A DNA stretch of 49,651 nt. Source: Isosphaeraceae bacterium. GTDB lineage: Bacteria > Planctomycetota > Planctomycetia > Isosphaerales > Isosphaeraceae. Shown here in pieces: positions 17,817-26,603 of this stretch. Location of the stretch: positions 1-49,651 of the forward strand of contig JARLIH010000167.1 in NCBI GenBank assembly GCA_031291845.1. Reading direction: 5' to 3'. Both the position numbers and the translations under genes were made by a program. Numbering within the stretch: position 1 is the stretch's first letter; each line of letters begins with the position of its first letter. Below the pieces are notes generated by a model. It was not told the DNA's origin. It worked only from the letters and a program-made list of their open reading frames with translations, and did not search any database.

Positions 17817-19379
17817 ATGGCCGACATTGTGCTGATCAATCCGCGTTTCGAGGTCTCGTACTGGGGCATGGAGTACGCGTTGCCGTTCATGGGCAAACGC
17901 GCGAACTTGCCGGTCGCGTGCCTGCCGCTGATCGCGGCGCTGACCCCGTCGGAGCACACCGTCACGCTGCTCGACGAGAACGTGGAGGCGATCAACTACG
18001 AACGCCTGGCGCGTGCGGACATCGTCGGCATCACCGGAATGAGCGTGCAGCGGTTCCGAATGAAAGAGATCCTGGCCGAGCTGAAACAGCGAGGGGTCTT
18101 CACTGTCGTTGGCGGGCCGCTCGTCACGGTGATGGAGGACTACTTCGAGGGCCTGGCGGACGTTATTTTCATCGGCGAGGCCGAAGAGACCTGGCCGCGG
18201 TTCCTGACCGAATGGAAACAGGGGCTGCACCAGTACCGCTACGAACAGGCCGACAAGTCGGACATGACGAAGGTGCCGACCCCGCGCTTCGACCTCCTGA
18301 AATCGCGGCATTACGCATTCGGCAGCGTCCAGTTCTCGCGCGGCTGTCCGTTCCAGTGCGAGTTCTGCGACATCATCGTCACCTTCGGCCGCCGCCCGCG
18401 CATCAAGACGAGTGCCCAGATCCTTGCCGAGCTGGACGCGGTCCACGCGCAGAAGATGCGCATCGTCTTCGTCGTGGACGACAACCTCATCGGGAACAAG
18501 AAGGCGATCAAGGAAGTGCTGCGCGACGTCGCGGAGTGGCAGAGGAAGAACGCCTACCCGCTGACGTTGTTCACCGAGGCTTCCATCGACCTGGCTGACG
18601 ATCCCGAGCTCATGGAGTTGATGGTCGAGGCGAACATCATCAGTGTGTTCATCGGCATCGAGAGCCCGAATGAAGAATCGCTCCGCGAAACCAAAAAGTT
18701 CCAGAACGTGCGCTCGGGCGGGACGATGCTCGAGAAGGTCCACCGCATCCAGGACGCGGGGATCGAAGTCTGGTGCGGAATGATCATTGGGTTCGACAAC
18801 GACGACTCGACGATCTTCGAGGCCCAGAAGCAATTCATCCAGGAGTCGCGGATCGCGTTCTCGATGACCGGCATGCTGTCGGCCATCCCGAAGACGCCGC
18901 TCCACGCACGGCTGGCTGAGGAGGGGCGGCTCGACCCGTCCGATACGCCCGAGTTCGGCACCAATCTCATCCCGCTCAAGCTCAGCCGCGAGGAGCTGCG
19001 CGACGGCTATATCCGCGTGATGAACGCCCTGTACGAGTGCGATGCTTACTTCGGGCGGCTCGAGGCGTTGTACCTCGACAAGAACCTGATGGTCGGCGAG
19101 GGCCGCTCGCGCTACTGGGACCGCCATCCCTGGGAGCGCGTCAAGACCGAGGGCTTGTTCCTCGCGCAGGCGATCGGGTTGTTCGCCCGGCTGATGGGCG
19201 GAGTGCCCGAGGCCTATCTGCGGCGCGAATATCGCAAGCGGATGTGGCGCTTCCTCAAGCGCCGGCAGAACCCGGGCACGCTGCTGTTTTACGTCATCCA
19301 CATGGCCATGCATTACCACGCCCACACGATGGCCAAGCAGATGACGACCGGCCGATCGACGGTCTACAACTCGTTCTGA
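17817..19379 (+). CDS. B12-binding radical SAM protein, HpnP/DUF4070-like
   Basis: This 520-residue protein has an N-terminal cobalamin-binding Rossmann domain (1-130; no canonical DxHxxG, as in several class B methylases). A radical SAM domain follows with the [4Fe-4S] motif C177-x3-C181-x2-C184, then VFVVDDNLIGNKK. The C-terminal DUF4070-type region includes AIPKTPLHARL. The layout and several blocks (GSVQFSRGCPFQCEFCDI) resemble the hopanoid C-2 methylase HpnP, but the family is broad and no hopanoid gene is nearby, so the substrate is open. ATG 17817 is preferred over upstream starts at 17790 because AGGAGA precedes it by ten bases and residue 2 onward begins the conserved strand. Confidence 0.85.
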   Translation: MADIVLINPRFEVSYWGMEYALPFMGKRANLPVACLPLIAALTPSEHTVTLLDENVEAINYERLARADIVGITGMSVQRFRMKEILAELKQRGVFTVVGGPLVTVMEDYFEGLADVIFIGEAEETWPRFLTEWKQGLHQYRYEQADKSDMTKVPTPRFDLLKSRHYAFGSVQFSRGCPFQCEFCDIIVTFGRRPRIKTSAQILAELDAVHAQKMRIVFVVDDNLIGNKKAIKEVLRDVAEWQRKNAYPLTLFTEASIDLADDPELMELMVEANIISVFIGIESPNEESLRETKKFQNVRSGGTMLEKVHRIQDAGIEVWCGMIIGFDNDDSTIFEAQKQFIQESRIAFSMTGMLSAIPKTPLHARLAEEGRLDPSDTPEFGTNLIPLKLSREELRDGYIRVMNALYECDAYFGRLEALYLDKNLMVGEGRSRYWDRHPWERVKTEGLFLAQAIGLFARLMGGVPEAYLRREYRKRMWRFLKRRQNPGTLLFYVIHMAMHYHAHTMAKQMTTGRSTVYNSF

Positions 19380-19677
19380 GCCGAGTAGCTGCACCCCTCC
19401 GGATCGTACCCATGTCCGGCCGGCGCGAACCATGCGCCGGGCCGTGCACTCGAGCGCGCACTCTCGCTCATAGATCGGCGGCACGGGGGTGAACCTTGAG
19501 CCCCAGAGGGTGCTGAACGCTCGAATTTTTCCCTCTTGACGAGAACGCCCGTGCGGCGCGCGCTCCGCGCTGTGTCGTGCGTTAACTGTCTTGAACGCGT
19601 CCACGTTCCAAGGTGGTTGCAGTGGAGTCAAAGGGGAACGTGGCGAATTCATGAACATCGGAACAATGGAGGTGGTG
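19380..19677. other. Gap after radical SAM gene
   Basis: No gene is supported. The stretch has a 7-bp hairpin, CCGGCGC (19420-19426) with GCGCCGG (19434-19440), and no T-run; it might aid rho-dependent termination of the upstream gene. The promoter of the following surface protein should lie here. Confidence 0.45.
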
Positions 19678-21096
19678 ATGACGGTTCGGGTTCGGACTTC
19701 TCTCCGCTGGCTCTCGAGCGGAAACCATACGGCAACGGATCATCGCGGCCCGGCGCGGCGACGGGTGCGGCACGGTTGGCTGGATTGTGAAACGCTCGAA
19801 GGCCGCGTGGTGCTCTCGGGCTTCGGGGGCGGGTTAGGCGGTGGCGGGTCGGGGTACAACGCGCTGCTGCAAGACCTCAACGAGCTCGGCGTGATCACCA
19901 GCCCTGTGGTTCCAGCAAGCATGAGCGCGGCGGGCGGCCAAAGCACTCAGCTCGCACAACTCCAGAAGGACGAACAAACACTCCAGACCGAATTCCAGAC
20001 GCTATCGGCGAATTCGGGCGTGACGGTCAAGGACCTCACCCAGTTGGAGACGGACGCCGCGGCCCTCGGAACGGCCTGGTTCGGCGTGAGCGGCTCGTCG
20101 CTTCAGAAGGCTCTGAGTGACCTGGCCGCCGCCGCCACGGGGAGCACGACGGTAACCACGGCCTCGGCACAGTCTGAGTTCACGGGGCTGTTCCCGAGCG
20201 CCGATGCGACGGCGGCCGGTGCCGTGTTCACCGACCTCAACCAGGTCGTGACCGACTCGGCCGTCGGTGCCACCGGCCTCAGCACCGTGGCGTCCGATCA
20301 GGCTGTCGTGAAGTCCGACGTGTCCAACCTGAACGGATCGGGCGGAAATGGCTGGTTCGGGCTCGGTGGCACCAGCGCACTCACCAGCCCGGTGAGCGGT
20401 ATCGGCGGGTTTGCGGGGAGCTCGGTCCTGTACGCGCTGAACAATTTGGGAGTGATCGCGAGCCCCGTCGTCGCGAGCCAAGGGGGGACTGGCGATGGGA
20501 GTTCGTCAACCTCGTCCTCTAGCGGCTCAACCGAACAGAGCGCGGCGATCACGCAGCTCCGCACGGATGAGCAGGCGCTCCAGGCCGAGCTTCAAACGCT
20601 GTCGAGTGGCTCGGGCGTGACCGTCGGCGACCTCACCCACTTGGAAATCGATGCTCAAACCCTGGGGACTGCTTGGCGGGCCGTCAGCGCATCGGCGCTG
20701 CAGCAGGCGCTGGGTGATCTGGCTGCGGCGGCCACCGGCAGCACCACCGTCAGCGCGACCCAGGCGCAAACGGAATTCACCGGCTTGTTCCCGACTTCGG
20801 ACCAGAGCGCGGCCACCACGGTCTACAACGACATCGTGCAGATCGTCAAAGATTCGGGGGTTACCTCATCGGCTTTGACGACCGTCGCCGCTGATGAGAC
20901 CGCCATCAAGACCGATCTGACGAACCTCCGGAGCGGCAATACCGGCAGCTCAAGCAGCGGAAGTGGAAGCACCAGCTCGACCACGACCACAACCGGCAGC
21001 ACCACCGGGACTGGCTCGACCAGCGCCGGAAGCATTCATGACCGGGCCGGGGCGCGCCGAGAAACCCGGCTCCTGCATCGCCGCGGCTGGCGTTGA
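19678..21096 (+). CDS. Surface protein with LEPR-XLL-type motif and two helical repeats
   Basis: This 472-residue protein has LDCETLEGRVVLSG about 40 residues from the start, a LEPR-XLL-type planctomycete surface motif. A Gly-rich linker follows, then two copies of a roughly 160-residue alpha-helical module (about 19855-20334 and 20425-20937). Both copies share ALN/DLN-x-LGVI-x-SPVV, TEFQTLS/AELQTLS, GTAW, DLAAAATGSTTV and EFTGLFP. A Ser/Thr-rich tail (SSSSGSGSTSSTTTTT) and a short Arg-rich end close the frame. The function is unknown; a surface or envelope role is inferred from the motif. ATG 19678 is chosen because GGAGG precedes it by five bases; in-frame ATGs at 19651 and 19666 are alternatives. 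A strong terminator follows at 21170. Confidence 0.78.
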   Translation: MTVRVRTSLRWLSSGNHTATDHRGPARRRVRHGWLDCETLEGRVVLSGFGGGLGGGGSGYNALLQDLNELGVITSPVVPASMSAAGGQSTQLAQLQKDEQTLQTEFQTLSANSGVTVKDLTQLETDAAALGTAWFGVSGSSLQKALSDLAAAATGSTTVTTASAQSEFTGLFPSADATAAGAVFTDLNQVVTDSAVGATGLSTVASDQAVVKSDVSNLNGSGGNGWFGLGGTSALTSPVSGIGGFAGSSVLYALNNLGVIASPVVASQGGTGDGSSSTSSSSGSTEQSAAITQLRTDEQALQAELQTLSSGSGVTVGDLTHLEIDAQTLGTAWRAVSASALQQALGDLAAAATGSTTVSATQAQTEFTGLFPTSDQSAATTVYNDIVQIVKDSGVTSSALTTVAADETAIKTDLTNLRSGNTGSSSSGSGSTSSTTTTTGSTTGTGSTSAGSIHDRAGARRETRLLHRRGWR

Positions 21097-21169
21097 CCCG
21101 GTCGTATCGATCTCGTACGGGGATGGATGTCGAGGGGGCAGCGAGCCCTCCGGATCGGCGGACGACTCA

Positions 21170-21210
21170 ACGGGCGTTGGCAGGCTGGTCCTGCCGACGC
21201 CCGTTTTTGT
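21170..21210 (+). terminator. Intrinsic terminator after two-repeat surface gene
   Basis: ACGGGCGTTGGCAGG (21170-21184) pairs with CCTGCCGACGCCCGT (21190-21204), giving a 15-bp stem with a single G-T wobble and a CTGGT loop. TTTTTGTT follows. It ends the transcript of the surface gene and shows that the next gene must start downstream of 21210. Confidence 0.88.
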
Positions 21211-21325
21211 TCCCCCGCGCTCAACTTTGGCGCTCCGGATGCCGAAACTGATCACGGGTCCGTCTCGGTCGTCACGGCGGCGGGCCAGCGAAACCAAGCG
21301 ATGCTCCTGGGACGGGACAACTCTG

Positions 21326-22096
21326 ATGACGCCTGGTATTGCGCTCATCGCGGTCTGTGCGTGCGTGAGTGGAGAGCTGATGGCGACCGGCGGGAATCCC
21401 GCGCGCGGGGTCCTGGTCAACCTGACGGTCGGGGCTGCCTCGAACCAGCCGCACGACCCGTCGCGGCCGACGGTCGTGTTCGTCCACGGGTTTAATCCGG
21501 TCCCCGGATTCCTTCATTTCACGATGGGGAATCGGTTCTCCGAGGCCATGGCCCGGCGGTGGGGCGCGGGGTTCAACGTGCTGGCGTGGGACTGGAACGC
21601 GGCCACCTACGTGGGCCTGCACGCGCGCCGCAACGAGGAGAATTGCGTGCGTCAGGGCTATGCCTTGGCCGATGCGCTCCGGCTCGCCGGGGTTGCGCCG
21701 GAGCGGGTCCACCTGATCGGCCACAGCTCCGGCTGCATCGTGGCGGCTGCCGCCACCCAAAGGCTTTTCGCGACGGGCCGTGGGGCAGTCGCTCAGCTCA
21801 CATTGCTCGAGCCGGCCGAGTTCTACCATGATGCCGTGTTCGAACGGCTCGCTCCCTGGTCGTCGGCCCAGGTCGTCGAGAACTACTGGGCGGAGGGTCC
21901 AAGCGCGTTTGGCAAGCACGCGGCCTATCCGGGGGTAAGGAACTGGCAGGTCCCCACCGCTCGCCCGCTTCTGGGGGTCGTCAGCCCGGTCCACTCGAGC
22001 CATCTGGAAGTCTTGAGGTGGTACTTCCTTACGGTCGAGGATCCGAATTGCCCTGCCGGCTTCAACGCGAGCGCCTTGCTCGCGGTGAGTTCGTAA
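21326..22096 (+). CDS. Secreted alpha/beta hydrolase, lipase-like
   Basis: This 256-residue protein has a short hydrophobic N-terminus (MTPGIALIAVCACVSG), FVHGFNPVPG as the oxyanion-hole strand and GHSSGC, the G-x-S-x-G nucleophile elbow. A late SPVHSSH segment may supply the catalytic His. It resembles secreted lipase/esterase-like hydrolases, with TGGN... starting the mature part. The start is uncertain: the frame is open from 20963, but the terminator at 21170-21210 excludes starts before it. ATG 21326 fits a signal peptide, while ATG 21240 would add 28 basic residues. Confidence 0.75.
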   Translation: MTPGIALIAVCACVSGELMATGGNPARGVLVNLTVGAASNQPHDPSRPTVVFVHGFNPVPGFLHFTMGNRFSEAMARRWGAGFNVLAWDWNAATYVGLHARRNEENCVRQGYALADALRLAGVAPERVHLIGHSSGCIVAAAATQRLFATGRGAVAQLTLLEPAEFYHDAVFERLAPWSSAQVVENYWAEGPSAFGKHAAYPGVRNWQVPTARPLLGVVSPVHSSHLEVLRWYFLTVEDPNCPAGFNASALLAVSS

Positions 22097-22130
22097 CGCC
22101 GCGCGCTCTATGCGGACGGGCCAAGATCCC

Positions 22131-22136
22131 TACAAT
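22131..22136 (+). promoter_or_regulatory. Candidate -10 (TACAAT) of ABC operon
   Basis: TACAAT lies 48 bases before the ATG of the ABC ATPase in the 88-base gap after the hydrolase. No consensus -35 is visible. Confidence 0.35.
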
Positions 22137-22184
22137 GATACGTCGCGTGACTGGCCCGCAAGCAGGGAGGGGCGAACGTAGCTG

Positions 22185-23180
22185 ATGGCGATCATAGAGG
22201 CGGACGGTCTGACCAAGACCTACCGGGTCTTCCAGAAAAAAGAGGGTGTGCTCGGCTCGCTGCGCGGGCTATACCGCCGCGAGTACAAGGAAGTGCGTGC
22301 GGTCGATCAGGTCAGCTTCGCGATCGAGCCCGGGGAGATGGTGGCGTTCCTCGGTCCGAACGGGGCTGGGAAGACGACCACGCTCAAGATGCTCTCGGGC
22401 CTGATCTACCCCACGAGTGGCCGCGCGACCGTTCTGGGTTTTACGCCCTGGGACCGCGCCGACGCCTTCAGACGGCGTTTCGCGCTCGTGATGGGTCAGA
22501 AGAACCAGCTTTGGTGGGACCTGCCCGCGGCCGATAGCTTCCAGCTCCACCGCGAAATCTACTCGATTCCGCAGGCCGAGTTTCAGAGGACCCTCACCGA
22601 GCTGACGGAACTGCTCGGCGTCGAAAAACTGACCCGGCAGGCGGTTCGCGAGTTGTCGCTGGGCGAACGCATGAAGATGGAGCTGATCGCCGCGCTTCTC
22701 CACCAGCCCCAGCTCTTGCTCCTGGACGAGCCCACGATCGGACTCGACGTCGTTGCCCAGGTGGCGATCCAGAAGTGCCTGCGCGACTATCACACCCGGC
22801 GCGGGGTGACGATGCTGCTGACGAGCCATTACATGCGCGACGTCGAGGCGCTGTGCGACCGCGTGCTCGTGATCGCGCACGGGAAGCTCGTCCACGACGG
22901 GCCGCTGTCGGGGATCGTCGAGCGGTTCGGCCAGGCGAAGCTCGTCAAGCTCGAGTTTGCCGACGGGGACGCACCCGAGGACCTCGGCCGGTTCGGCGAA
23001 GTCACGCGACGCGAGGGGCCGTCGGCCGACCTGAAGGTCGACCGCGCGAAGGTTGCCGAGGTGCTGGGGGCGATGCTCGACCGTTACGCCGTGGCGGACG
23101 TCAGCGTGCAGGATCCGCCGCTCGAACAGCTCATCGCCCGCGTCTTCGAGGAGGGCCGCCCGACCCATGACGCCGCCTGA
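22185..23180 (+). CDS. ABC-2 exporter ATP-binding subunit
   Basis: This 331-residue ATPase has Walker A GPNGAGKT (57-64), a Q-loop region at GQKNQLWWD, signature LSLGE (157-161, a variant of LSGGE), Walker B LLLLDEP (177-183) and a switch His in TSHYM. The C-terminal 80 residues form the extension seen in COG4586-type ATPases. With the two overlapping downstream permeases it makes a complete ABC-2 exporter of unknown substrate. GGAGGGG lies about 13 bases upstream. Its last 14 bases overlap the first permease gene. Confidence 0.92.
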   Translation: MAIIEADGLTKTYRVFQKKEGVLGSLRGLYRREYKEVRAVDQVSFAIEPGEMVAFLGPNGAGKTTTLKMLSGLIYPTSGRATVLGFTPWDRADAFRRRFALVMGQKNQLWWDLPAADSFQLHREIYSIPQAEFQRTLTELTELLGVEKLTRQAVRELSLGERMKMELIAALLHQPQLLLLDEPTIGLDVVAQVAIQKCLRDYHTRRGVTMLLTSHYMRDVEALCDRVLVIAHGKLVHDGPLSGIVERFGQAKLVKLEFADGDAPEDLGRFGEVTRREGPSADLKVDRAKVAEVLGAMLDRYAVADVSVQDPPLEQLIARVFEEGRPTHDAA

Positions 23181-24051
23181 CGCCCTGCTGGAACCCGAGG
23201 CTCCGACGACGCTCGCCGGGCCGCCGTCGCGGGGGCCGCTCGGGACGACGCGCAAGTACTTCAAGATTTTTCGCGCGTCGCTCGTCGAGCGCATGGCCTA
23301 CCGTGGCGACTTCCTGCTCGGCACGATCCTGCGGTTCCTGCCGATGGTCACGACCATCTTGCTCTGGCAGGCGGTCTTCAAGAGCTCGGGCCGGTCGAGC
23401 TTGAGCGGGTTCACCTACAACGAAACGATCGCTTATCTCTTGCTGACGCACATCAGCCGGATGTTTTCGAGTATGCCGGGCCTCGCCGGCGGGATCGCGC
23501 GCGAGATCCGCGAGGGGACCCTGAAGCGTTATTTGATCCAACCCGTGGACCTGATCGGCTATCTGTTGTCGTACCGCGCTGCGCACAAGGTGGCCTACAT
23601 CGTCACCTCGTTCTTGCCGTACGCCCTGCTGTTCTTCCTCTGCCGCGGGTTTTTCGACACGTTTCCGGACCCCGCGACGCTCGCCGCGTATGCCGTGTCG
23701 CTCATCCTGGCGTTCCTCGTCGGCTTCTTTTTCGAGGCGAGTGTCGGGATGGTCGGCTTCTGGTTCCTCGAGGTGACGTCGCTGCTCTACATCGTCATGA
23801 CTCTCACGTTCTTTATCTCGGGGCAGATGCTGCCGCTGGACCTGCTCCCGCCCCCCTGGGCCGGGCTGCTCAAGTCACTGCCGTTCCAGTACATGGCCTA
23901 CTTCCCCGCGGTCGTCTTCCTGGGGAAGGTGAAGGGCAGCGCGCTCGTCATGGGCCTGCTGGTGGAACTGCTCTGGGCGCTCATTTTCATGGGGCTGGCG
24001 CGCGTTCTCTATCGCGCCGGCCTGCGGCGCTACAGCGCCTACGGAGGGTGA
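23167..24051 (+). CDS. ABC-2 type permease subunit 1 (COG4587-like)
   Basis: This 294-residue membrane protein has six predicted transmembrane segments and the ABC2_membrane_6-type features: an early FRASLVERMAYRGDF coupling helix, the REIREGTLKRYLIQPVD loop, and FFISGQMLPLDLLP before the last helices. ATG 23167 lies inside the end of the ATPase gene. The last four bases (GTGA) overlap the start of the second permease, so the three genes are one transcriptional and translational unit. Confidence 0.9.
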   Translation: MTPPDALLEPEAPTTLAGPPSRGPLGTTRKYFKIFRASLVERMAYRGDFLLGTILRFLPMVTTILLWQAVFKSSGRSSLSGFTYNETIAYLLLTHISRMFSSMPGLAGGIAREIREGTLKRYLIQPVDLIGYLLSYRAAHKVAYIVTSFLPYALLFFLCRGFFDTFPDPATLAAYAVSLILAFLVGFFFEASVGMVGFWFLEVTSLLYIVMTLTFFISGQMLPLDLLPPPWAGLLKSLPFQYMAYFPAVVFLGKVKGSALVMGLLVELLWALIFMGLARVLYRAGLRRYSAYGG

Positions 24052-24869
24052 TCGCCTTGACCGCCGGACTCGTTCGTTACCTCCGGATGTATGCGCAGCT
24101 CGGTCGCTACACCCTCGCGCGGGAGATGGCCTTCCGGGGCAACTTCCTCGTGAAGGTCTCGGTCGAGATCATCTGGCTGGGGATCTTGCTCGCGTTCTAC
24201 GCGACCGTCTTCGCCAAGACCTCCAACATCGCCGGTTGGTCCGAGCCGCAGTACCTGTTCTTCGTCGGCTGCTTCTTCACGCTCAACGGGATCATCGAGA
24301 CGTTCTTTCTCGAGAACTGCAATGACTTCGCGGAGCTCGTGCGGACGGGCGACCTCGACTTTTTGCTGGTCAAGCCGATCGACGAGCAGTTCCTGATCAC
24401 CTGCCGCCGCTTGGACTGGGGAACGATGCCGAACCTGCTCATGGGGGGCGCGGTCATGGGCGTGGCGCTCTGGCAGATGGGTTGGACGTTCGACCTCGTG
24501 AAGAGTCTCACGTTTCTCGTGACGTTTACCTGCGGTGTCTCGGTGGCCTATAGCTTCATGCTGCTGCTGACCGCGCTTTCGGTCTGGATGGTTCGGAACC
24601 AGAGCCTGATGGAGATGTGGTGGCTGTTTTCGAGCCTGGCACGATATCCGAAGGAGATCTTCCGCGGCACGTGGGCCGCGCCGATCGGCATCTTCTTCAC
24701 GTTCGTGATGCCGATTCTGCTGGTCGTCAACGTCCCGGCCAACGCGATGGTCCGTGTCATCGATCCGAGGATGGTTGTCTTTACGGTCGTGTCGACGGTC
24801 GTGCTTTTCTGGATCAGCCGGCGGTTCTTCCTGCACGCCTTGCGGTCGTACCGCAGCGCGAGTAGTTGA
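24048..24869 (+). CDS. ABC-2 type permease subunit 2 (COG3694-like)
   Basis: This 273-residue membrane protein starts at a GTG overlapping the previous stop. It has six transmembrane segments, an AREMAFRGNFLVK coupling helix and the ELVRTGDLDFLLVKPID loop, which parallels the loop of permease 1. It pairs with that subunit as a heterodimeric membrane domain. The family is usually called uncharacterised ABC-2 export permease; lipid or polysaccharide export is possible but not shown. Confidence 0.9.
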   Translation: MIALTAGLVRYLRMYAQLGRYTLAREMAFRGNFLVKVSVEIIWLGILLAFYATVFAKTSNIAGWSEPQYLFFVGCFFTLNGIIETFFLENCNDFAELVRTGDLDFLLVKPIDEQFLITCRRLDWGTMPNLLMGGAVMGVALWQMGWTFDLVKSLTFLVTFTCGVSVAYSFMLLLTALSVWMVRNQSLMEMWWLFSSLARYPKEIFRGTWAAPIGIFFTFVMPILLVVNVPANAMVRVIDPRMVVFTVVSTVVLFWISRRFFLHALRSYRSASS

Positions 24870-24971
24870 AGTGAGCTCTACCAGCCAAGACCAGCGAACC
24901 GTTATTTTCGCACGGGGCCGCGCGCTCCTGGAATGAACCGCCCCGCGCTCCGAAGTGGAAGACTTCCCCGA

Positions 24972-26408
24972 ATGTTGTCCCCCAGCCGTCCGTCGCTGCA
25001 GCAGTTGATCGAAGGCTGCGGCCTCTCGCTGACCCCCGTCCAGTACGACCAGCTCTGGGCCTACCACCGGATGCTGCGCGCGGCGAACGCCGAGCTGAAC
25101 CTGACGCGGATCCACAACTTCGAGAACATGGTGCTCAAGCACTATGTGGACAGCCTGCTCGTTCTAAAATTCGAGGAGCTGCCGTCGCCGCTGATTGACA
25201 TGGGGTCGGGGCCGGGACTGCCGGGAATCCCCCTCAAAATCGCGCGGCCCGAGGTGGAGATGATCCTGGCCGAACCGCGCGGGGCGAGAGCGGACTTCCT
25301 GGGGGAGGTGGTCGGCCGGCTCAAGCTCGAGAAGACCGAGGTCTTTGCAGGCAAGGTTGGCCCGAGGTTTCCCAGGCAAGTGCAGGGCGTGATTACGCGC
25401 GCGGTGGCGTCGGTTCCGGAAACACTCGAGCGCGTGGCGAATTGCCTCGCGCCGGGGGGCCGGATGCTGTTCATGAAGGGGCCGGAGTGCGACGCCGAGA
25501 TCGCCGAGGCAAGGCAGACTCGCGCGGACTCGTTCCGGCTCGTCGCTGATCACGCGTATGCAATCCCAGGTACGACCCACGAGCGCCGGCTGGTCGTCTA
25601 CGAGCGTTTGGAGGGGGCGAGCGCCTCCGTGGGGGCCCGAGCCCATGGCGGGCCGGTGCGAGAGGTCTCGAGTGCGGCGAACCCGGCGTTCAAGCACGCC
25701 CGAGAGCTCCTGACCGGTCGTGGGATCCGCAAGCAAGGCCAGGCGCTCCTGGCGGGGGCGCGGACGATCGCAGAGGTCCTCTCTCGCTACCCGGAACGGG
25801 CGGAGGCTTGGCTCACCGGCACGAAGGGAGACGCGCCGCCGCTCGCAGCCCTGACCTGGCTTCGCCTCGCTGATCCGTTGTTTCAGGAGCTCGATGTCTC
25901 GGGTACGCGCTCGCCGCTGCTTCTGGTGCGCGTACCGGAAATGCCCGAGTGGACCGACGATGCTCCTTGGCCGGTAGGATGTACGCTCTTCGTCCCGTTC
26001 CAGGATCCGGAAAACGTCGGCGCTGTGATCCGCTCGGCCGCGGCGTTCCGCGTGGCGCGCGTGGTCTTGCTCCAGGAGGCCGCGCACCCGTTCCATCCGA
26101 AGAGCACCCGCGCGGCCGGGCCGGCCTTGTTCCAGGTTCCGTTGCAGCACGGGCCGTCGATTCACGACCTGACGTCGCGCACTGTTCCGCTCATCGCGCT
26201 CGGGACGGAAGGTCCCGAGCTCGCTTCGGAGCCGTTTCCGGAGCGTTTCGGACTCGTTCCCGGCGTCGAGGGCCCGGGCCTCCCCGCGCACCTGCGTGCG
26301 GGCCACTGCAGGCGGATTGCGATCGCGCCCGAAGTCGAATCGCTCAACGCCGCGGCCGCGGTGGCGATCGCGCTTTACGACTACCGCTCCCGCGTCGAGG
26401 CTCCCTGA
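24972..26408 (+). CDS. rsmG: Fused RsmG - SpoU/TrmH-type RNA methyltransferase
   Basis: One open frame of 478 residues joins two methyltransferases. The first part (about 1-215) is RsmG (GidB), which makes m7G527 in 16S rRNA: NLTRI, the SAM-binding DMGSGPGLPGIPLKI, and GVITRAVASVPETL. The second (about 230-478) is a SPOUT enzyme of the SpoU/TrmH group. It has an N-terminal substrate domain (NPAFKHARELL...), motif 1 DPENVGAVIRSAAAF, motif 2 LVPGVEGPGLP and motif 3 SLNAAAAVAIALYDY that form the knotted SAM site; its target (2'-O-methylation of rRNA or tRNA) is unknown. ATG 24972 follows GGAAG at ten bases; ATG 24933 would add 13 residues. No frameshift is needed to join the halves. Confidence 0.9.
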   Translation: MLSPSRPSLQQLIEGCGLSLTPVQYDQLWAYHRMLRAANAELNLTRIHNFENMVLKHYVDSLLVLKFEELPSPLIDMGSGPGLPGIPLKIARPEVEMILAEPRGARADFLGEVVGRLKLEKTEVFAGKVGPRFPRQVQGVITRAVASVPETLERVANCLAPGGRMLFMKGPECDAEIAEARQTRADSFRLVADHAYAIPGTTHERRLVVYERLEGASASVGARAHGGPVREVSSAANPAFKHARELLTGRGIRKQGQALLAGARTIAEVLSRYPERAEAWLTGTKGDAPPLAALTWLRLADPLFQELDVSGTRSPLLLVRVPEMPEWTDDAPWPVGCTLFVPFQDPENVGAVIRSAAAFRVARVVLLQEAAHPFHPKSTRAAGPALFQVPLQHGPSIHDLTSRTVPLIALGTEGPELASEPFPERFGLVPGVEGPGLPAHLRAGHCRRIAIAPEVESLNAAAAVAIALYDYRSRVEAP

Positions 26409-26423
26409 ACCAGCCCCGGGCGA

Positions 26424-26603
26424 TCAACCATGGCGGATCGCGTCCCAGACTCGATCGAACGTTCGGCTCATGTCTTGGCCGAGGGCCTGGACCGCGGTCA
26501 CGCAGACCACAATGATCAAGGCAATGAGCATTGCGTACTCGACCGCCGTTGGGCCGTCTTCTGCGACAAGGAACTGCTGCATCTTCGCGACGTCATCGTT
26601 CAT
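26424..26603 (-). CDS. flp: Flp/Fap family pilin subunit
   Basis: This 59-residue protein has the class of prepilin seen in Tad/Flp pili: a short N-terminus, then AEDGPTAVEYAMLIALIIVV. The 'G-x4-E-Y' cleavage and assembly region is followed by a hydrophobic helix. The peptidase would cut after the Gly and the mature N-terminal helix would pack in the filament. GGGAGG precedes the ATG by about ten bases. The Tad assembly genes (tadA, rcpA and others) are not in the window, so this is an isolated pilin gene. It converges with the rsmG fusion gene with a 15-base gap. Confidence 0.9.
   Translation of the reverse strand: MNDDVAKMQQFLVAEDGPTAVEYAMLIALIIVVCVTAVQALGQDMSRTFDRVWDAIRHG

Noticed and set aside
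17799..19658. A 619-codon minus-strand frame opposite the radical SAM gene
   Set aside because: No domain and a biased composition; the plus strand carries the Cx3Cx2C motif and other conserved blocks.
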